This document shows positions 1-8,327 of a stretch of 32,149 bases of DNA, piece by piece. The notes under the pieces were generated by a model. The model ran no database searches and had not been told where the DNA came from. It saw nothing but the letters and a program-made list of their open reading frames with translations. Location: positions 1-32,149 of the forward strand of contig JAISAQ010000003.1 of assembly GCA_031266775.1 (NCBI GenBank), in the 5' to 3' direction. The translations under genes were made by a program, and so were the position numbers. Within the stretch, counting starts at the first letter, position 1. Every line of letters starts with the position of its first letter. Source of the stretch: Treponema sp. Lineage in GTDB: Bacteria > Spirochaetota > Spirochaetia > Treponematales > Breznakiellaceae.

Positions 1-1
1 C

Positions 2-796
2 CGGGGGTATTATTACACGGAAAAGACCTTCCGGCTGCCGGGGAGTTTTACCATTGCGGAAAACATTCAGGCTTTGGGAATGGCAAAAACGCTCCTGACC
101 TTGTACAAGGATACGCCGCTTTATACCGCTGCCCAGAACCTTCTGGAAAGTATCACCGCGCCCCTGGTTGATACACAAAACCCCGATCTCTACGAGAACC
201 GTATCGTGGTGCCTCCTGTGGCGGCTGCTGTTTTGGACCCGGCGGTTTGGAATGTTATCACCGCGGGGCTTAAAGAAAACAAAGTCATTACGTTTAACTA
301 CCGGGGAACTTGGGACGACGATTTTAAACCGCGGCGGGTACGGCCTTACCAGCTTCTTTTTGACAACGGGGTTTGGTCGCTTTACGGATATGCCGAAGAA
401 CGAAAAGCGGTGCGGCTGTTCCTCCTTGCGCGGATGCGTAACGCGGCGCTAACGGAAACCGGCTTTAGTCTGCCGGGGGATTACGATTACTGCTCCCGGT
501 CAGACGGCAGTAACTTTGGCGTGTTCGCGGGGAACACCAGATACAGGTTTTGTATTGACTTTTTTGAATCCGCCGCCTTCTGGGTCAGGGAACGCACATG
601 GGCGGCGGATCAGGCCATTACCGAAACAGAAAAAGGTATACGGATTACCTTTACCAGCACCCAGTACGATAAAGTTCTGGAATGGGTGTTGGCAAAAGGC
701 TGCTACGCGATGCCTGTAAAACCCGGACAACTGGTTACCGACTGGAAATGGCATTGTACCGAAATGTGGAAGATGAAAAAGAAAATCAGCGTATAA
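2..796 (+). CDS. WYL-domain transcriptional regulator, C-terminal part (5' end outside window)
   Basis: The reading frame is open from base 2, so the gene begins before the window; an internal TTG at 74 is not a convincing start. The visible 264 residues look like the ligand-sensing half of a WYL regulator: a segment on response to unmodified peptide-like sequence (ITFNYRGTWDDDFKPRRVRP), the region after it with LLFDNGVWSLYGYAEERKAV, and a C-terminal extension ending in a lysine-rich tail. WYL proteins usually carry an N-terminal winged helix-turn-helix and bind nucleotide or nucleic-acid ligands; that half is not visible here. The stop at 794-796 is followed within 20 bases by a perfect hairpin. 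The target genes cannot be told from this fragment. Family assignment rests on the spacing of the beta-strand motifs and is fairly sure. Confidence 0.75.
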   Translation, partial: RGYYYTEKTFRLPGSFTIAENIQALGMAKTLLTLYKDTPLYTAAQNLLESITAPLVDTQNPDLYENRIVVPPVAAAVLDPAVWNVITAGLKENKVITFNYRGTWDDDFKPRRVRPYQLLFDNGVWSLYGYAEERKAVRLFLLARMRNAALTETGFSLPGDYDYCSRSDGSNFGVFAGNTRYRFCIDFFESAAFWVRERTWAADQAITETEKGIRITFTSTQYDKVLEWVLAKGCYAMPVKPGQLVTDWKWHCTEMWKMKKKISV

Positions 797-813
797 TCGC
801 GTTTTTAAGCAGA

Positions 814-845
814 AGTTGTTCAATAACTGAAGTTATTGAACAACT
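814..845. repeat. Hairpin repeat, copy 1 (likely also a bidirectional terminator)
   Basis: A perfect 14-base stem (AGTTGTTCAATAAC and its complement) closes a 4-base loop TGAA. It lies between the convergent WYL gene and thiD, where it could end transcription from both sides, although no long T run follows. Very similar hairpins occur at 10557, 21218, 22489 and, interrupted, 31400. The flanks are shared with the copy at 22489: both are preceded by GCGTTTTTAAGCAGA and followed by CTATT, so the repeated unit is about 50 bases and larger than the hairpin. Confidence 0.8.
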
Positions 846-883
846 CTATTCATAAATCAAGTGTAAAATACCGGACCGTGCGT

Positions 884-1699
884 TCAGCGGAACAGCCTGT
901 CCCCGCGCCACGCGGAGGGGTTTCCCGGACCCACCCACTTGTTGAGCGCGAAGCCGTTTTTGAGGCTTCCGGTGATGAATTTCTTCGCGAGCGCCGCCGC
1001 GTCGAGGGAAGAAAGCCCCCGCGCGAGGCCCGCGGCAATGGCCGCCGATGTTGTACAGCCCGCGCCGTGGGTCCATGTTGTCTTGACAAGTTCGCCTTCG
1101 AGCGTTTCGAAATTTTTTCCGTCGTAAAAAAGATCCACAGCCGTGGAACTGTTTTTGAGCTTGGAACCGCCCTTGATAAAAACATGGCGGGCGCCTTTTC
1201 CGGCGATGATCTTTGCCGCTTCCTTCATCCCCTCAACGCCGGAAATTTCCTTAAGCCCCGAAAGCTGTTCGGCCTCAAAGATATTCGGCGTCGCCACTTC
1301 CGCGAGCGGAAGGAGCTTTTCGGCAAGCGCCGTGTTGAGTTCGGGGTTGAGCGCTTCCCCCGCTCCCTTGCAGACCATGACGGGGTCAAGCACGAAATTG
1401 CCGATTCCGAATTTTTTGAGGTATTCCGCGGCCGCTTCAACCGCGTAAAAGGTTCCCAGCATGCCGGACTTGGCGGCGGCGGCTCCCACGCCTCCGAATA
1501 CCGTGTCCAGCTGGGCGCGCAGGGCCGCTTCTTCCACGGGAAACACCCGGTGAGACCACTCCTTATCCGGGTCCATGGTCGCGATGACGGTAACGGCCGC
1601 CATTCCGTAAACTCCGTATTCCTCAAAGGTCTTGAGGTCCGCCTCAAGTCCCGCCCCGCCCGAGGCGTCGGACCCCGCGATTGTCGCGACTTTAATCAT
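884..1699 (-). CDS. thiD: Hydroxymethylpyrimidine / phosphomethylpyrimidine kinase ThiD
   Basis: This kinase phosphorylates hydroxymethylpyrimidine and then its monophosphate to the diphosphate used for thiamine synthesis, in the cytoplasm. The 271-residue protein shows the substrate-binding GSDASGGAGLEADLKTF near the N-terminus, FVLDPVMVCKGAG in the middle, and HGAGCTTSAAIAAGLARG near the C-terminus with the catalytic Cys-containing anion hole of the ribokinase fold. Length is normal for the family. I chose ATG at 1699 because an AGGAGG lies 7 bases before it; a longer frame starting at 1720 has no comparable site. It follows the SDR gene by 54 bases on the same strand with no visible terminator, so it is probably the last gene of the upstream operon. 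Its place behind a thiamine-diphosphate-dependent E1 suggests cofactor supply (inference). Confidence 0.92.
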   Translation of the reverse strand: MIKVATIAGSDASGGAGLEADLKTFEEYGVYGMAAVTVIATMDPDKEWSHRVFPVEEAALRAQLDTVFGGVGAAAAKSGMLGTFYAVEAAAEYLKKFGIGNFVLDPVMVCKGAGEALNPELNTALAEKLLPLAEVATPNIFEAEQLSGLKEISGVEGMKEAAKIIAGKGARHVFIKGGSKLKNSSTAVDLFYDGKNFETLEGELVKTTWTHGAGCTTSAAIAAGLARGLSSLDAAALAKKFITGSLKNGFALNKWVGPGNPSAWRGDRLFR

Positions 1700-1753
1700 C
1701 TCCCGTCCTCCTCTCCCCAAGCATACAGGACGGGTGTGTTTCTGTACATACCC

Positions 1754-3028
1754 CTAATGCAGCATGACCTGTCCTCCGGTGACCGGGACCGCCTGTCCTG
1801 TTTCGTATTCCTGTTCGACGATGTAGTAGATTGCCCTCATCACGTCAGGTCCGGTGCAGCCCCGCTTCATGGGGACTTTTTCTTCGTAGAAGGTTTTGAC
1901 ATCCGCCGTTGTTTTTGCCCCTTTTACTTTTCCCGCCTTGAGGTACTGGACGAAAAGCCCTTTTTCGCTGTCCGACCAGAGCGGCCCGTCGAAAAAATTG
2001 CCGGGGCAGACGGCGTTTACCTTTATGTTGTATTCAATCAGCTCAAGGGCGAAACTCGCGGTGAGTCCCAGCCCGCCGAATTTTCCCCCGGCGTAGGCGC
2101 CGTTTTTGTTTGAGCCTTCAAGTCCCGATTTTGAGTTGATCTGGATGATGTCGGTCTTCCAGAACGGGGCGTTCCGGTTCTGCCGCCTCATGAGGAGGCC
2201 TCCGTATTTTGCCATGATGAAGTAGCCGGTGTAGTTTATGCCGGTGGTGAACGCAAAGGATGAAACGTCCTGTTCAAGAACGCTTCCCGCCTTGAGGACC
2301 CCCGCGTTGCTTATGAGGAGGTCAAGCCCGCCGGCAGTTTCGGCGGCGGCGGCGACGGCTGCTTCGGCCGATTCTTCCCTGGATACGTCAAGGGCAAGGG
2401 CGAGGGCCGATGTTTTTCCGAGGGCGGCGTTGATCTTTTCCGCCAGTTCTTCCGCTCCCTTTATGTTGAGATCGGCGATAAAAACAAGGGCGCCTGACGC
2501 CGCAAGCCCGCGCACTATTTCTTCCCCAAAACCCTGCGCGCCGCCTGTTACAAGCGCGATGCGGTTTCTTACCACGTCCGCCCTTGACCGGGAAGAAGAA
2601 CCGGAGGGGCATATTTCCCCGGCGGCGTTTCCCGTTCCATGCCCGCCCGCAGCGGTAGACGGGGCTGTCGCCGCAAGCGGTGCCGCCGCTGCAAGCGGCG
2701 CGGGATCTTCCCTTTTCACGCGGGCGCGGGCGGCATCAAGCGTGCGATCCATCCAGTATGTTCCAAGCGGTTCCCCGGCCGCCTCGAAGGCGGCGCAGGA
2801 AGGGAGCCTTTGCCCCGTCTTTGCCGCCGCGTCCTGAAGTATGACCGCCGCGGCTTCTTCGTCGATGAGCCCGTCCCTGACGGCGGGCCCTATGTCCGCG
2901 TTGAGCGCGCCGGGGATCTTTTCGGCGGGACCGGGAACGACGGCGATTGCCTCGCCTGACGCGTGCAAACCAAGCCCGCGCACAAGCGGGGCGAGGATCG
3001 CGTTAACGGATTTTTCCGCGAGTTTCAT
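1754..3028 (-). CDS. Short-chain dehydrogenase resembling sorbitol-6-phosphate 2-dehydrogenase, with N-terminal extension
   Basis: The 424-residue protein has a classical SDR domain from about residue 155 to the end: the NAD-binding TGGAQGFG at 161-168, NAG at 241-243, a catalytic Ser at 299 and YxxxK at 312-316. From memory, the stretch IIQINSKSG ... KFGGLGLT and the ending TGQAVPVTGGQVMLH closely match SrlD of E. coli (sorbitol-6-phosphate to fructose-6-phosphate), so a polyol or sugar-phosphate substrate is likely. Residues 1-108 form an extra domain I cannot name, joined by an Ala/Pro/Gly/Ser-rich linker (about 109-150). SrlD itself has only about 260 residues. The aldolase-SDR fusions of the RhaD type are an alternative relative, but no aldolase metal motif is visible. 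The ATG overlaps the PHP stop by 4 bases (ATGA), implying coupled translation. Confidence 0.85.
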   Translation of the reverse strand: MKLAEKSVNAILAPLVRGLGLHASGEAIAVVPGPAEKIPGALNADIGPAVRDGLIDEEAAAVILQDAAAKTGQRLPSCAAFEAAGEPLGTYWMDRTLDAARARVKREDPAPLAAAAPLAATAPSTAAGGHGTGNAAGEICPSGSSSRSRADVVRNRIALVTGGAQGFGEEIVRGLAASGALVFIADLNIKGAEELAEKINAALGKTSALALALDVSREESAEAAVAAAAETAGGLDLLISNAGVLKAGSVLEQDVSSFAFTTGINYTGYFIMAKYGGLLMRRQNRNAPFWKTDIIQINSKSGLEGSNKNGAYAGGKFGGLGLTASFALELIEYNIKVNAVCPGNFFDGPLWSDSEKGLFVQYLKAGKVKGAKTTADVKTFYEEKVPMKRGCTGPDVMRAIYYIVEQEYETGQAVPVTGGQVMLH

Positions 3029-4383
3029 GAGGGGTACCTTCCTTTACGGAGATCTTCGATTATGCCCGGAACCGATTCTTCGGGGCGTTTCAGGTCAAGG
3101 GCCTTTCCCGCCGCGGCGTATACGGCGGTCCGCTCGGGAAGGGGAAGGGCCGCGAGGGGGCCCAGGCCGGAAAAAAAACCATAGGAAGGTTCCGCCGAGG
3201 CGAGCCTTTCATGGGCGATAATGGCCCAAGTGGTGTCTATAAGATGGCGGAATTCATCCTCCAGAACTTCGGGACAGTTAAAGGACTGCCGGGAACTGTT
3301 GATGTCGACGCCCGAAATTTCCAGAAAATCCTTTTCGGCACACAGGCGTTTTACCTTCCGCAGCTGCCGGACGGTATTCCGCGGGGGCATGTAGGCGACG
3401 GCCCTGTAGCCGGTACGGGCCAGTTCGTCAAAGAGTTCCTCAAGAAAATCATCCTCGAATTTTTCGGCCTTCTTGTCGCCGGTCGGGGATTCGCCCACGT
3501 CCCCAAGGTAAGCGTAGGCGGGGATTGCCCCGATGGAAAGGGCAAAATCCACCGCCTTTTTCGCGGGAATGCATTCGGCGCCGCCCGGCTGTATAAAAAT
3601 ACGGGGAAGCAGTCCCGTTTTAAGGACCCCCAGAAGGTCGTAAAGGTAATGGGGATTACCGGGATCGGCAAGGTACTGTTCGCCTTTTTTCCCCGCCTCT
3701 ATTCCAAGGCGGTCTTTAAGGCCCTTAGAGAGCGGCGGCCCCCGGCCCAGGGAGCCTGTGATCCTGTCCGCGGCCGCGGCCAGAAGGTGCCGCTCGGTTA
3801 TTTCCCCGCCCTCCCCAAAAAGCGACGCGCCTGATATGTCACGTTCAAAATCGACGGCGGCAAATCCTGAATCCCGGAGAACGGCGTTCGCCTTTTCGGT
3901 CATGGCCCTGGTCCGCCTGAAGCGTTCTTCCCGTATGGGTTTGAGGAAAGCCCCGGCTTCGGGGATAGCCGGGGCGGGGACGCCCTGCACCGTCATGTAC
4001 GCTATTCCTTCGGAGTCGGGGTTGTTGATCTTCCGCCCCGCGAAGGGGCCCTTTCCGTCTTCGCCCCTGAAGCTCACCCTGATCTCAAACCCGCAGCATC
4101 CCCCTATGCCCAGCACGGCGCACGCGGCTGTCATTTCGCGGGCCGCCGCTATGGAATCGTGGTCCACCGAGCCCGCGGCTTCAAGCCCGGCTTCGCGGGC
4201 CTTTGCCGCGGCCATGGCGGGAGTGTAAGGGCTGAAGCTGTAAACCGTGTGAATGTGGTTGTTTACCTCTCCCTTCCCGGTAACGCCCGGAGCGTTATTT
4301 TTTTCCATGGCCCTGAGGGCTTCGACCCGTTCGCCGCCGCAGGCGCGGGGATCGTTTACGGCGGCGGGGTAATCCTGCGCCAC
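3025..4383 (-). CDS. PHP-domain metal-dependent phosphoesterase-like protein
   Basis: This 452-residue protein starts with GTG at 4383; GGGAG stands 7 bases upstream, inside the end of the E1 gene. The N-terminal third carries PHP-family metal-ligand motifs: NNHIHTVYSFSPYTP (HxH), then GSVDHDSI, then a glutamate in CGFEIRVSF. PHP enzymes are usually phosphoesterases or nucleases acting with two or three metal ions. Later segments include ISGVDINSSRQSF near residue 355 and a final AHERLASAEPSYGFFSGLG, which resemble the later ligand positions of long PHP proteins. The substrate is unknown. Its place between an oxo-acid dehydrogenase E1 and a polyol-phosphate-like dehydrogenase suggests it dephosphorylates or hydrolyses a pathway intermediate (inference). 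No signal peptide is seen. Confidence 0.8.
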   Translation of the reverse strand: MAQDYPAAVNDPRACGGERVEALRAMEKNNAPGVTGKGEVNNHIHTVYSFSPYTPAMAAAKAREAGLEAAGSVDHDSIAAAREMTAACAVLGIGGCCGFEIRVSFRGEDGKGPFAGRKINNPDSEGIAYMTVQGVPAPAIPEAGAFLKPIREERFRRTRAMTEKANAVLRDSGFAAVDFERDISGASLFGEGGEITERHLLAAAADRITGSLGRGPPLSKGLKDRLGIEAGKKGEQYLADPGNPHYLYDLLGVLKTGLLPRIFIQPGGAECIPAKKAVDFALSIGAIPAYAYLGDVGESPTGDKKAEKFEDDFLEELFDELARTGYRAVAYMPPRNTVRQLRKVKRLCAEKDFLEISGVDINSSRQSFNCPEVLEDEFRHLIDTTWAIIAHERLASAEPSYGFFSGLGPLAALPLPERTAVYAAAGKALDLKRPEESVPGIIEDLRKGRYPS

Positions 4384-4385
4384 GG

Positions 4386-6857
4386 CTATACTCCCAGCCT
4401 GTTCCGGCGCGCCAGATCCAGCGTTGTCTGCACCGTCGCGGGGACATGGCCCTGGAGGGGAAGGATACGCTCGTGAATGGCGTCCACTATCCAGATGGCC
4501 TGGGGGAAGTACAGTTCCTCCATTTCGGCCGCCGGGGTTATCCAGTTCCGGCTTCCCACGACCGCCGCCGGGGCGTCAAGGTAATCGAACGCGAATGTTT
4601 CTATGTTGCTTGCCACGGTATGGAGGAAGCTGCCCCGCTCCGCGGCGTCGCTTACAAGGACTATCTTCCCCGTTTTCTTTACCGACTCGATTATTTTTCC
4701 GTAATCAAGCGGGTTGATAAAACGGAGATCCATTACCTCCGCTTCAAGGCCGAAACGTTCCTTGAGGATCTTCGCCGCTTCCATGGCCTTGTAAAGGGAC
4801 GCCCCAATCGCCGCAATGGTAATGTCTTTTCCCGCCAGGCGGACGGCCGGCTCCCCTTCGGGGATCTCGTAGTAGCCTTCCGGGACGCCTTCTTTTTCAA
4901 AGTGTTCGCTCATGTCGTAAAGGAGCTGGCTTTCAAAGAACACCACGGGATCCGTTCCCCGCAGGGCCAGGTTGAGCATGCCCTTCGCGTCGTAGGGGGT
5001 GGCGGGAAAATACGCCTTGAGCCCGGGTATGTGGGCCACAATAGCCGACCAGTCCTGGCTGTGCTGCGCGCCGTATTTGTTGCCGACGGACACGCGGATC
5101 ACAAGCGGCATTTTAAGAAGCCCCGCGGACATGGACTGCCACTTTGACGCCTGGTTGAAAATCTCGTCCCCGGCCCTTCCCATGAAGTCGCAGTACATGA
5201 GTTCCACGACCGCCCTTCCCCCCGAAAGCGCATAACCGACGCCCGCCCCCACGATGGCCCCTTCGGAAATGGGGCTGTTAAAGAGGCGGTTGTAGGGGAG
5301 CAGTTCGGTAAGCCCCCGGTAAACGGCGAAGGCGCCGCCCCAGTCGCGGTTCTCTTCGCCCCACGCCGCCATGGACGGATCGGCGGCGAAACGGTGGAGC
5401 ATTGCCTCAAAAAGCGCGTCGCGGTACTGGAAGACCTTGTTTTTGGAAACGGGTTTCCCGCCGGCGTCAAAGCCGTAACGGGCTTTTCCCGCGAGGGCCT
5501 TGACCCGCGCGTTTTCCGAAGGAGGGCCAAGCAGTTCGCTTTCCCTGTTGTCAAACTTTTCAACCTTGCCGCCTGAAAACATTACCCCTTCGATAAAGGC
5601 GCCGCCCAGCCTTGGGGAAGCTTCGTCGTTAACGGCAAGTTTTACCACTTCGGTCAGTTTCGCGGATATGGCTTTCCGCGCGTCTTCAAGGTCCGTCTTG
5701 CCGGCGATTCCGTTTTCGGTAAGGTAGGCGCCGTAGGCTTCGATTGAGTCCGCTTCCTGCCAGAGTTTTACCTCTTCGGGGGTACGGTAGCTTGACGCGT
5801 CGGAAGGGGAATGGCCCGAGATGCGGTAGGTGACAGTGTCGAGGATTACAGGCCCCCGGCCCTCAAGGAGGATCTTTTTTTTCCGGGAGACGGCGTCGGC
5901 GACGGCAAGGGGATTGTAGCCGTCTACCCGTTCGGCGTGCATGTTATCGGGATTGACGCCCGCGCCGACGCGGGCAACGCAGCCGTAGCCCATGGTTTCC
6001 CCCATGGTCTGCCCGCCCATGCCGTAGAAGTTGTCGAAGAAATTGAAAAGTATGGGCGGCGCGCCTCCGGCCTCCGCCGGCCAAAGGGTGTGGTACTGAT
6101 CCATGGCGGCAAGCATCATCGCCTCCCAGACAGGACCGCAGCCCATGGAGGCGTCCCCTATGTTGGCGATTACGATTCCCGGCCTGCCGTTGATCCGCTT
6201 GAAGAGGGCCGCCCCGGTTGCGATGTCGGCGGAGCCTCCCACAATGGCGTTGTTTGGCATGGAGCCGAAGGGGGTAAAGAAGGCGTGCATGCTGCCGCCG
6301 AGCCCCCGGTTAAATCCGGCCCTGCGGGCGAATATTTCCGCAAGCGTTCCATATAGAATAAAATTTTCGGCAAGATCCAGCGTGTTCTTGTAGGGGATCT
6401 TCTCCGCCATGGCAAGGGTTTCACCGTCAAGGAATTCCTTCATGATCTTTTCAAGTTTTTGTTCCTCTTCTTTACTCCGTGTCATCTGCCATACCGACGA
6501 ACAGCATTTGGCAAGAATTTCGCCGTGGCTCCGGTGGCTGCCGAAAATAAAATCATCGGCCGTAAGAAGGAGGCACTGCCCGACCGAGGACGCTTCCTGC
6601 CCCATGGAAAGATGGGCCGGCCCCTTGTGGTTGTACTCGATGCCGTTCCACGTTCCCTGTGTTTTAAAGGAATTAAGCATCGTTTCGAATTCCCGGATAA
6701 CGGCCATGTCGTGCCAGATCCTTACAAGCCTTTCCTTTCCGTAAAGCTCCGTTTCCTTTTTAATGTCGTTCCTGTATTGATTAACCGGAATGTCCCTGAT
6801 TTTGATGAAGCCCGGCTTCCGTACTTCTTTGGGATCGACCAATTGCGACTTGGGCAT
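4386..6857 (-). CDS. 2-oxo acid dehydrogenase E1, fused alpha and beta subunits (thiamine diphosphate enzyme)
   Basis: The 823-residue protein joins the two E1 chains that are normally separate. The alpha-like half (about 60-440) contains GGSMHAFF, the cofactor region with IGDASMG at 233-239 and [14 protein letters not shown] around 273-286, and SGHSPSD. The beta-like half (about 475-800) contains [33 protein letters not shown], and [10 protein letters not shown] with the catalytic His. Such enzymes decarboxylate a 2-oxo acid (pyruvate, branched-chain or acetoin-type) and pass the acyl group to E2 lipoate. Oddities: the canonical GDG is GDA, and the distance to the second cofactor motif is about 38 residues instead of 24-27 because of an insert ([13 protein letters not shown]). 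AGGAG sits 6 bases before the ATG. It lies 23 bases after lpdA and 2 bases before the PHP gene. The exact substrate cannot be read from sequence. Confidence 0.9.
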   Translation of the reverse strand: MPKSQLVDPKEVRKPGFIKIRDIPVNQYRNDIKKETELYGKERLVRIWHDMAVIREFETMLNSFKTQGTWNGIEYNHKGPAHLSMGQEASSVGQCLLLTADDFIFGSHRSHGEILAKCCSSVWQMTRSKEEEQKLEKIMKEFLDGETLAMAEKIPYKNTLDLAENFILYGTLAEIFARRAGFNRGLGGSMHAFFTPFGSMPNNAIVGGSADIATGAALFKRINGRPGIVIANIGDASMGCGPVWEAMMLAAMDQYHTLWPAEAGGAPPILFNFFDNFYGMGGQTMGETMGYGCVARVGAGVNPDNMHAERVDGYNPLAVADAVSRKKKILLEGRGPVILDTVTYRISGHSPSDASSYRTPEEVKLWQEADSIEAYGAYLTENGIAGKTDLEDARKAISAKLTEVVKLAVNDEASPRLGGAFIEGVMFSGGKVEKFDNRESELLGPPSENARVKALAGKARYGFDAGGKPVSKNKVFQYRDALFEAMLHRFAADPSMAAWGEENRDWGGAFAVYRGLTELLPYNRLFNSPISEGAIVGAGVGYALSGGRAVVELMYCDFMGRAGDEIFNQASKWQSMSAGLLKMPLVIRVSVGNKYGAQHSQDWSAIVAHIPGLKAYFPATPYDAKGMLNLALRGTDPVVFFESQLLYDMSEHFEKEGVPEGYYEIPEGEPAVRLAGKDITIAAIGASLYKAMEAAKILKERFGLEAEVMDLRFINPLDYGKIIESVKKTGKIVLVSDAAERGSFLHTVASNIETFAFDYLDAPAAVVGSRNWITPAAEMEELYFPQAIWIVDAIHERILPLQGHVPATVQTTLDLARRNRLGV

Positions 6858-6880
6858 ACATTACTCCTCTGTTGTTTGTC

Positions 6881-8326
6881 TTACAGACTCCACACCGCGT
6901 CCCGTATCAGTTCGCATACGGTGGGGTGGGGGAAGATCATCTGTTTTACGTCTTCTATTCTCAGTTCCTGCTCGATAAGCGCCGCGCCTCCCCAGATGAA
7001 TTCCGATGCGTAAGCGCCGACGGCGTGTACGCCCAGGATCTTCCGGCTTTCCGCCGAGGCGATAACCTTGACCGCTCCCTGTCCCGAAAAGGTGTTTTCC
7101 GCGGCAAAGCGGCCTGAGGCGCGCATGGGAAGGTTCGATTCAAGAACCGCCGTTCCCTTCTCCGCCGCCTCCTGGCTTGTGATTCCTACGCCGGCGGCCT
7201 CGGTGACGCCGTAGACCGCCCAGGGAACGGCGTCGTAGCGCATACGGTTGGGTATGGCGGGAGGCCCGCCCCCGCCTGCCGCCTTTCCGTCCGCGAGGTC
7301 AAGGTACGCGGAAATGCCGGCCGCGGCGACTTCCGCCATGCGGTAGGCCGAATGGGCAAGGAGGCTTCTGCCGGTAACGTCTCCGGCGGCCCAGATGCCC
7401 GGCACGCTGGTCCTCATCCTGTCGTCCACGACGGTCCCTTTTGCCCCTGAGTCAAGGCCCGCGTTTTCCGCGCCCCATCCTTCGAGCACGGGCCGTCTGC
7501 CCGCCGCCAAAAGGACAAGGTCCGCCCGCGCTTCCTCCTTCTTTCCGTCTTTCGTTGTGTAATGAACGGCGGACCCTTCGATCTTTTCAACCCTGCATCC
7601 AAGCCTGAATTCCACGCCCTTCATGGCGCGGCGGAGGAGGGGAGCGTGCTCCCTGTCCATGAAGGGGACTATCTCGTCCATCATTTCGATGACCGTTACT
7701 TCCGCGCCCAGCGCCGAAAAAAGCCCGGCAAATTCGACGCCGATGACCCCCCCTCCTATGACGGTGAGCTTTTGGGGGACGGCGCCTGTTTGAAGAAGGG
7801 CCGACGAATCGAGCACCAGCGGGTTGTTCCTGCTTCCGGGAATGGGGGGAAGGGCGGGAACGGAGCCGGGGGAAACAAGGATGGCGCGGGCCTCGTATTC
7901 GAGGGGGCCGGGCCCTCCGCCTGAAATGCCGCCTGAGTTTACCGGGGAAACCCTTATCCGTCCGCTGCCGCCTGCAGGGGCCGCGATAATTTCACCCCGG
8001 CCAGAGGCTACCTCGACGCCGTACTTCTTCATCATGGCCTCTATGCCGCCCCTGAGTTTTTCCGTTACCTCGTTTTTCCACTTCTGTATGGCCCCCCAGT
8101 CAAAAGAAACGCCTTCGGCGTGCACGCCGAATTTTCCGCCTTCCCGTGCGTGTACATACAGCTTTGCCGAGTTGACAAGCGTCTTTGTCGGAATGCATCC
8201 CTCGTTGAGACAGGTTCCCCCCAGGAACTTTTCTTCCACGAGGAGGATCTTTTTCTTTTCGTGTCCCAGCCGTTCCGCGGCAAGGTAGCCCGCGGGCCCC
8301 GCCCCTATTATCGCAAGATCGTACAT
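6881..8326 (-). CDS. lpdA: Dihydrolipoyl dehydrogenase (E3)
   Basis: E3 reoxidises the lipoyl group of E2 with FAD and NAD+. The 481-residue protein has the FAD-binding AIIGAGPAGY at 5-14, the redox-active GGTCLNEGCIPTK (Cys39 and Cys44), a second Rossmann motif VIGGGVIGVEFAG, the FAD-site AAGDVTGRSLLAHSA, and a C-terminal FPHPTVCE carrying the catalytic His-Glu pair. All catalytic residues are intact. I start it at ATG 8326 because GGAGG lies 6 bases upstream; an in-frame ATG 15 bases earlier lies inside the E2 gene. The start overlaps closely with the E2 stop (one base between). It forms the complex with the flanking E2 and E1 genes. Confidence 0.95.
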   Translation of the reverse strand: MYDLAIIGAGPAGYLAAERLGHEKKKILLVEEKFLGGTCLNEGCIPTKTLVNSAKLYVHAREGGKFGVHAEGVSFDWGAIQKWKNEVTEKLRGGIEAMMKKYGVEVASGRGEIIAAPAGGSGRIRVSPVNSGGISGGGPGPLEYEARAILVSPGSVPALPPIPGSRNNPLVLDSSALLQTGAVPQKLTVIGGGVIGVEFAGLFSALGAEVTVIEMMDEIVPFMDREHAPLLRRAMKGVEFRLGCRVEKIEGSAVHYTTKDGKKEEARADLVLLAAGRRPVLEGWGAENAGLDSGAKGTVVDDRMRTSVPGIWAAGDVTGRSLLAHSAYRMAEVAAAGISAYLDLADGKAAGGGGPPAIPNRMRYDAVPWAVYGVTEAAGVGITSQEAAEKGTAVLESNLPMRASGRFAAENTFSGQGAVKVIASAESRKILGVHAVGAYASEFIWGGAALIEQELRIEDVKQMIFPHPTVCELIRDAVWSL

Positions 8327-8327
8327 T

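Noticed and set aside
836..2113. Long plus-strand frame of 425 codons over thiD and the SDR gene
   Set aside because: It is antisense to two well-identified genes, is rich in Arg/Phe/Gly as expected of a shadow frame in GC-rich DNA, and shows no domain.
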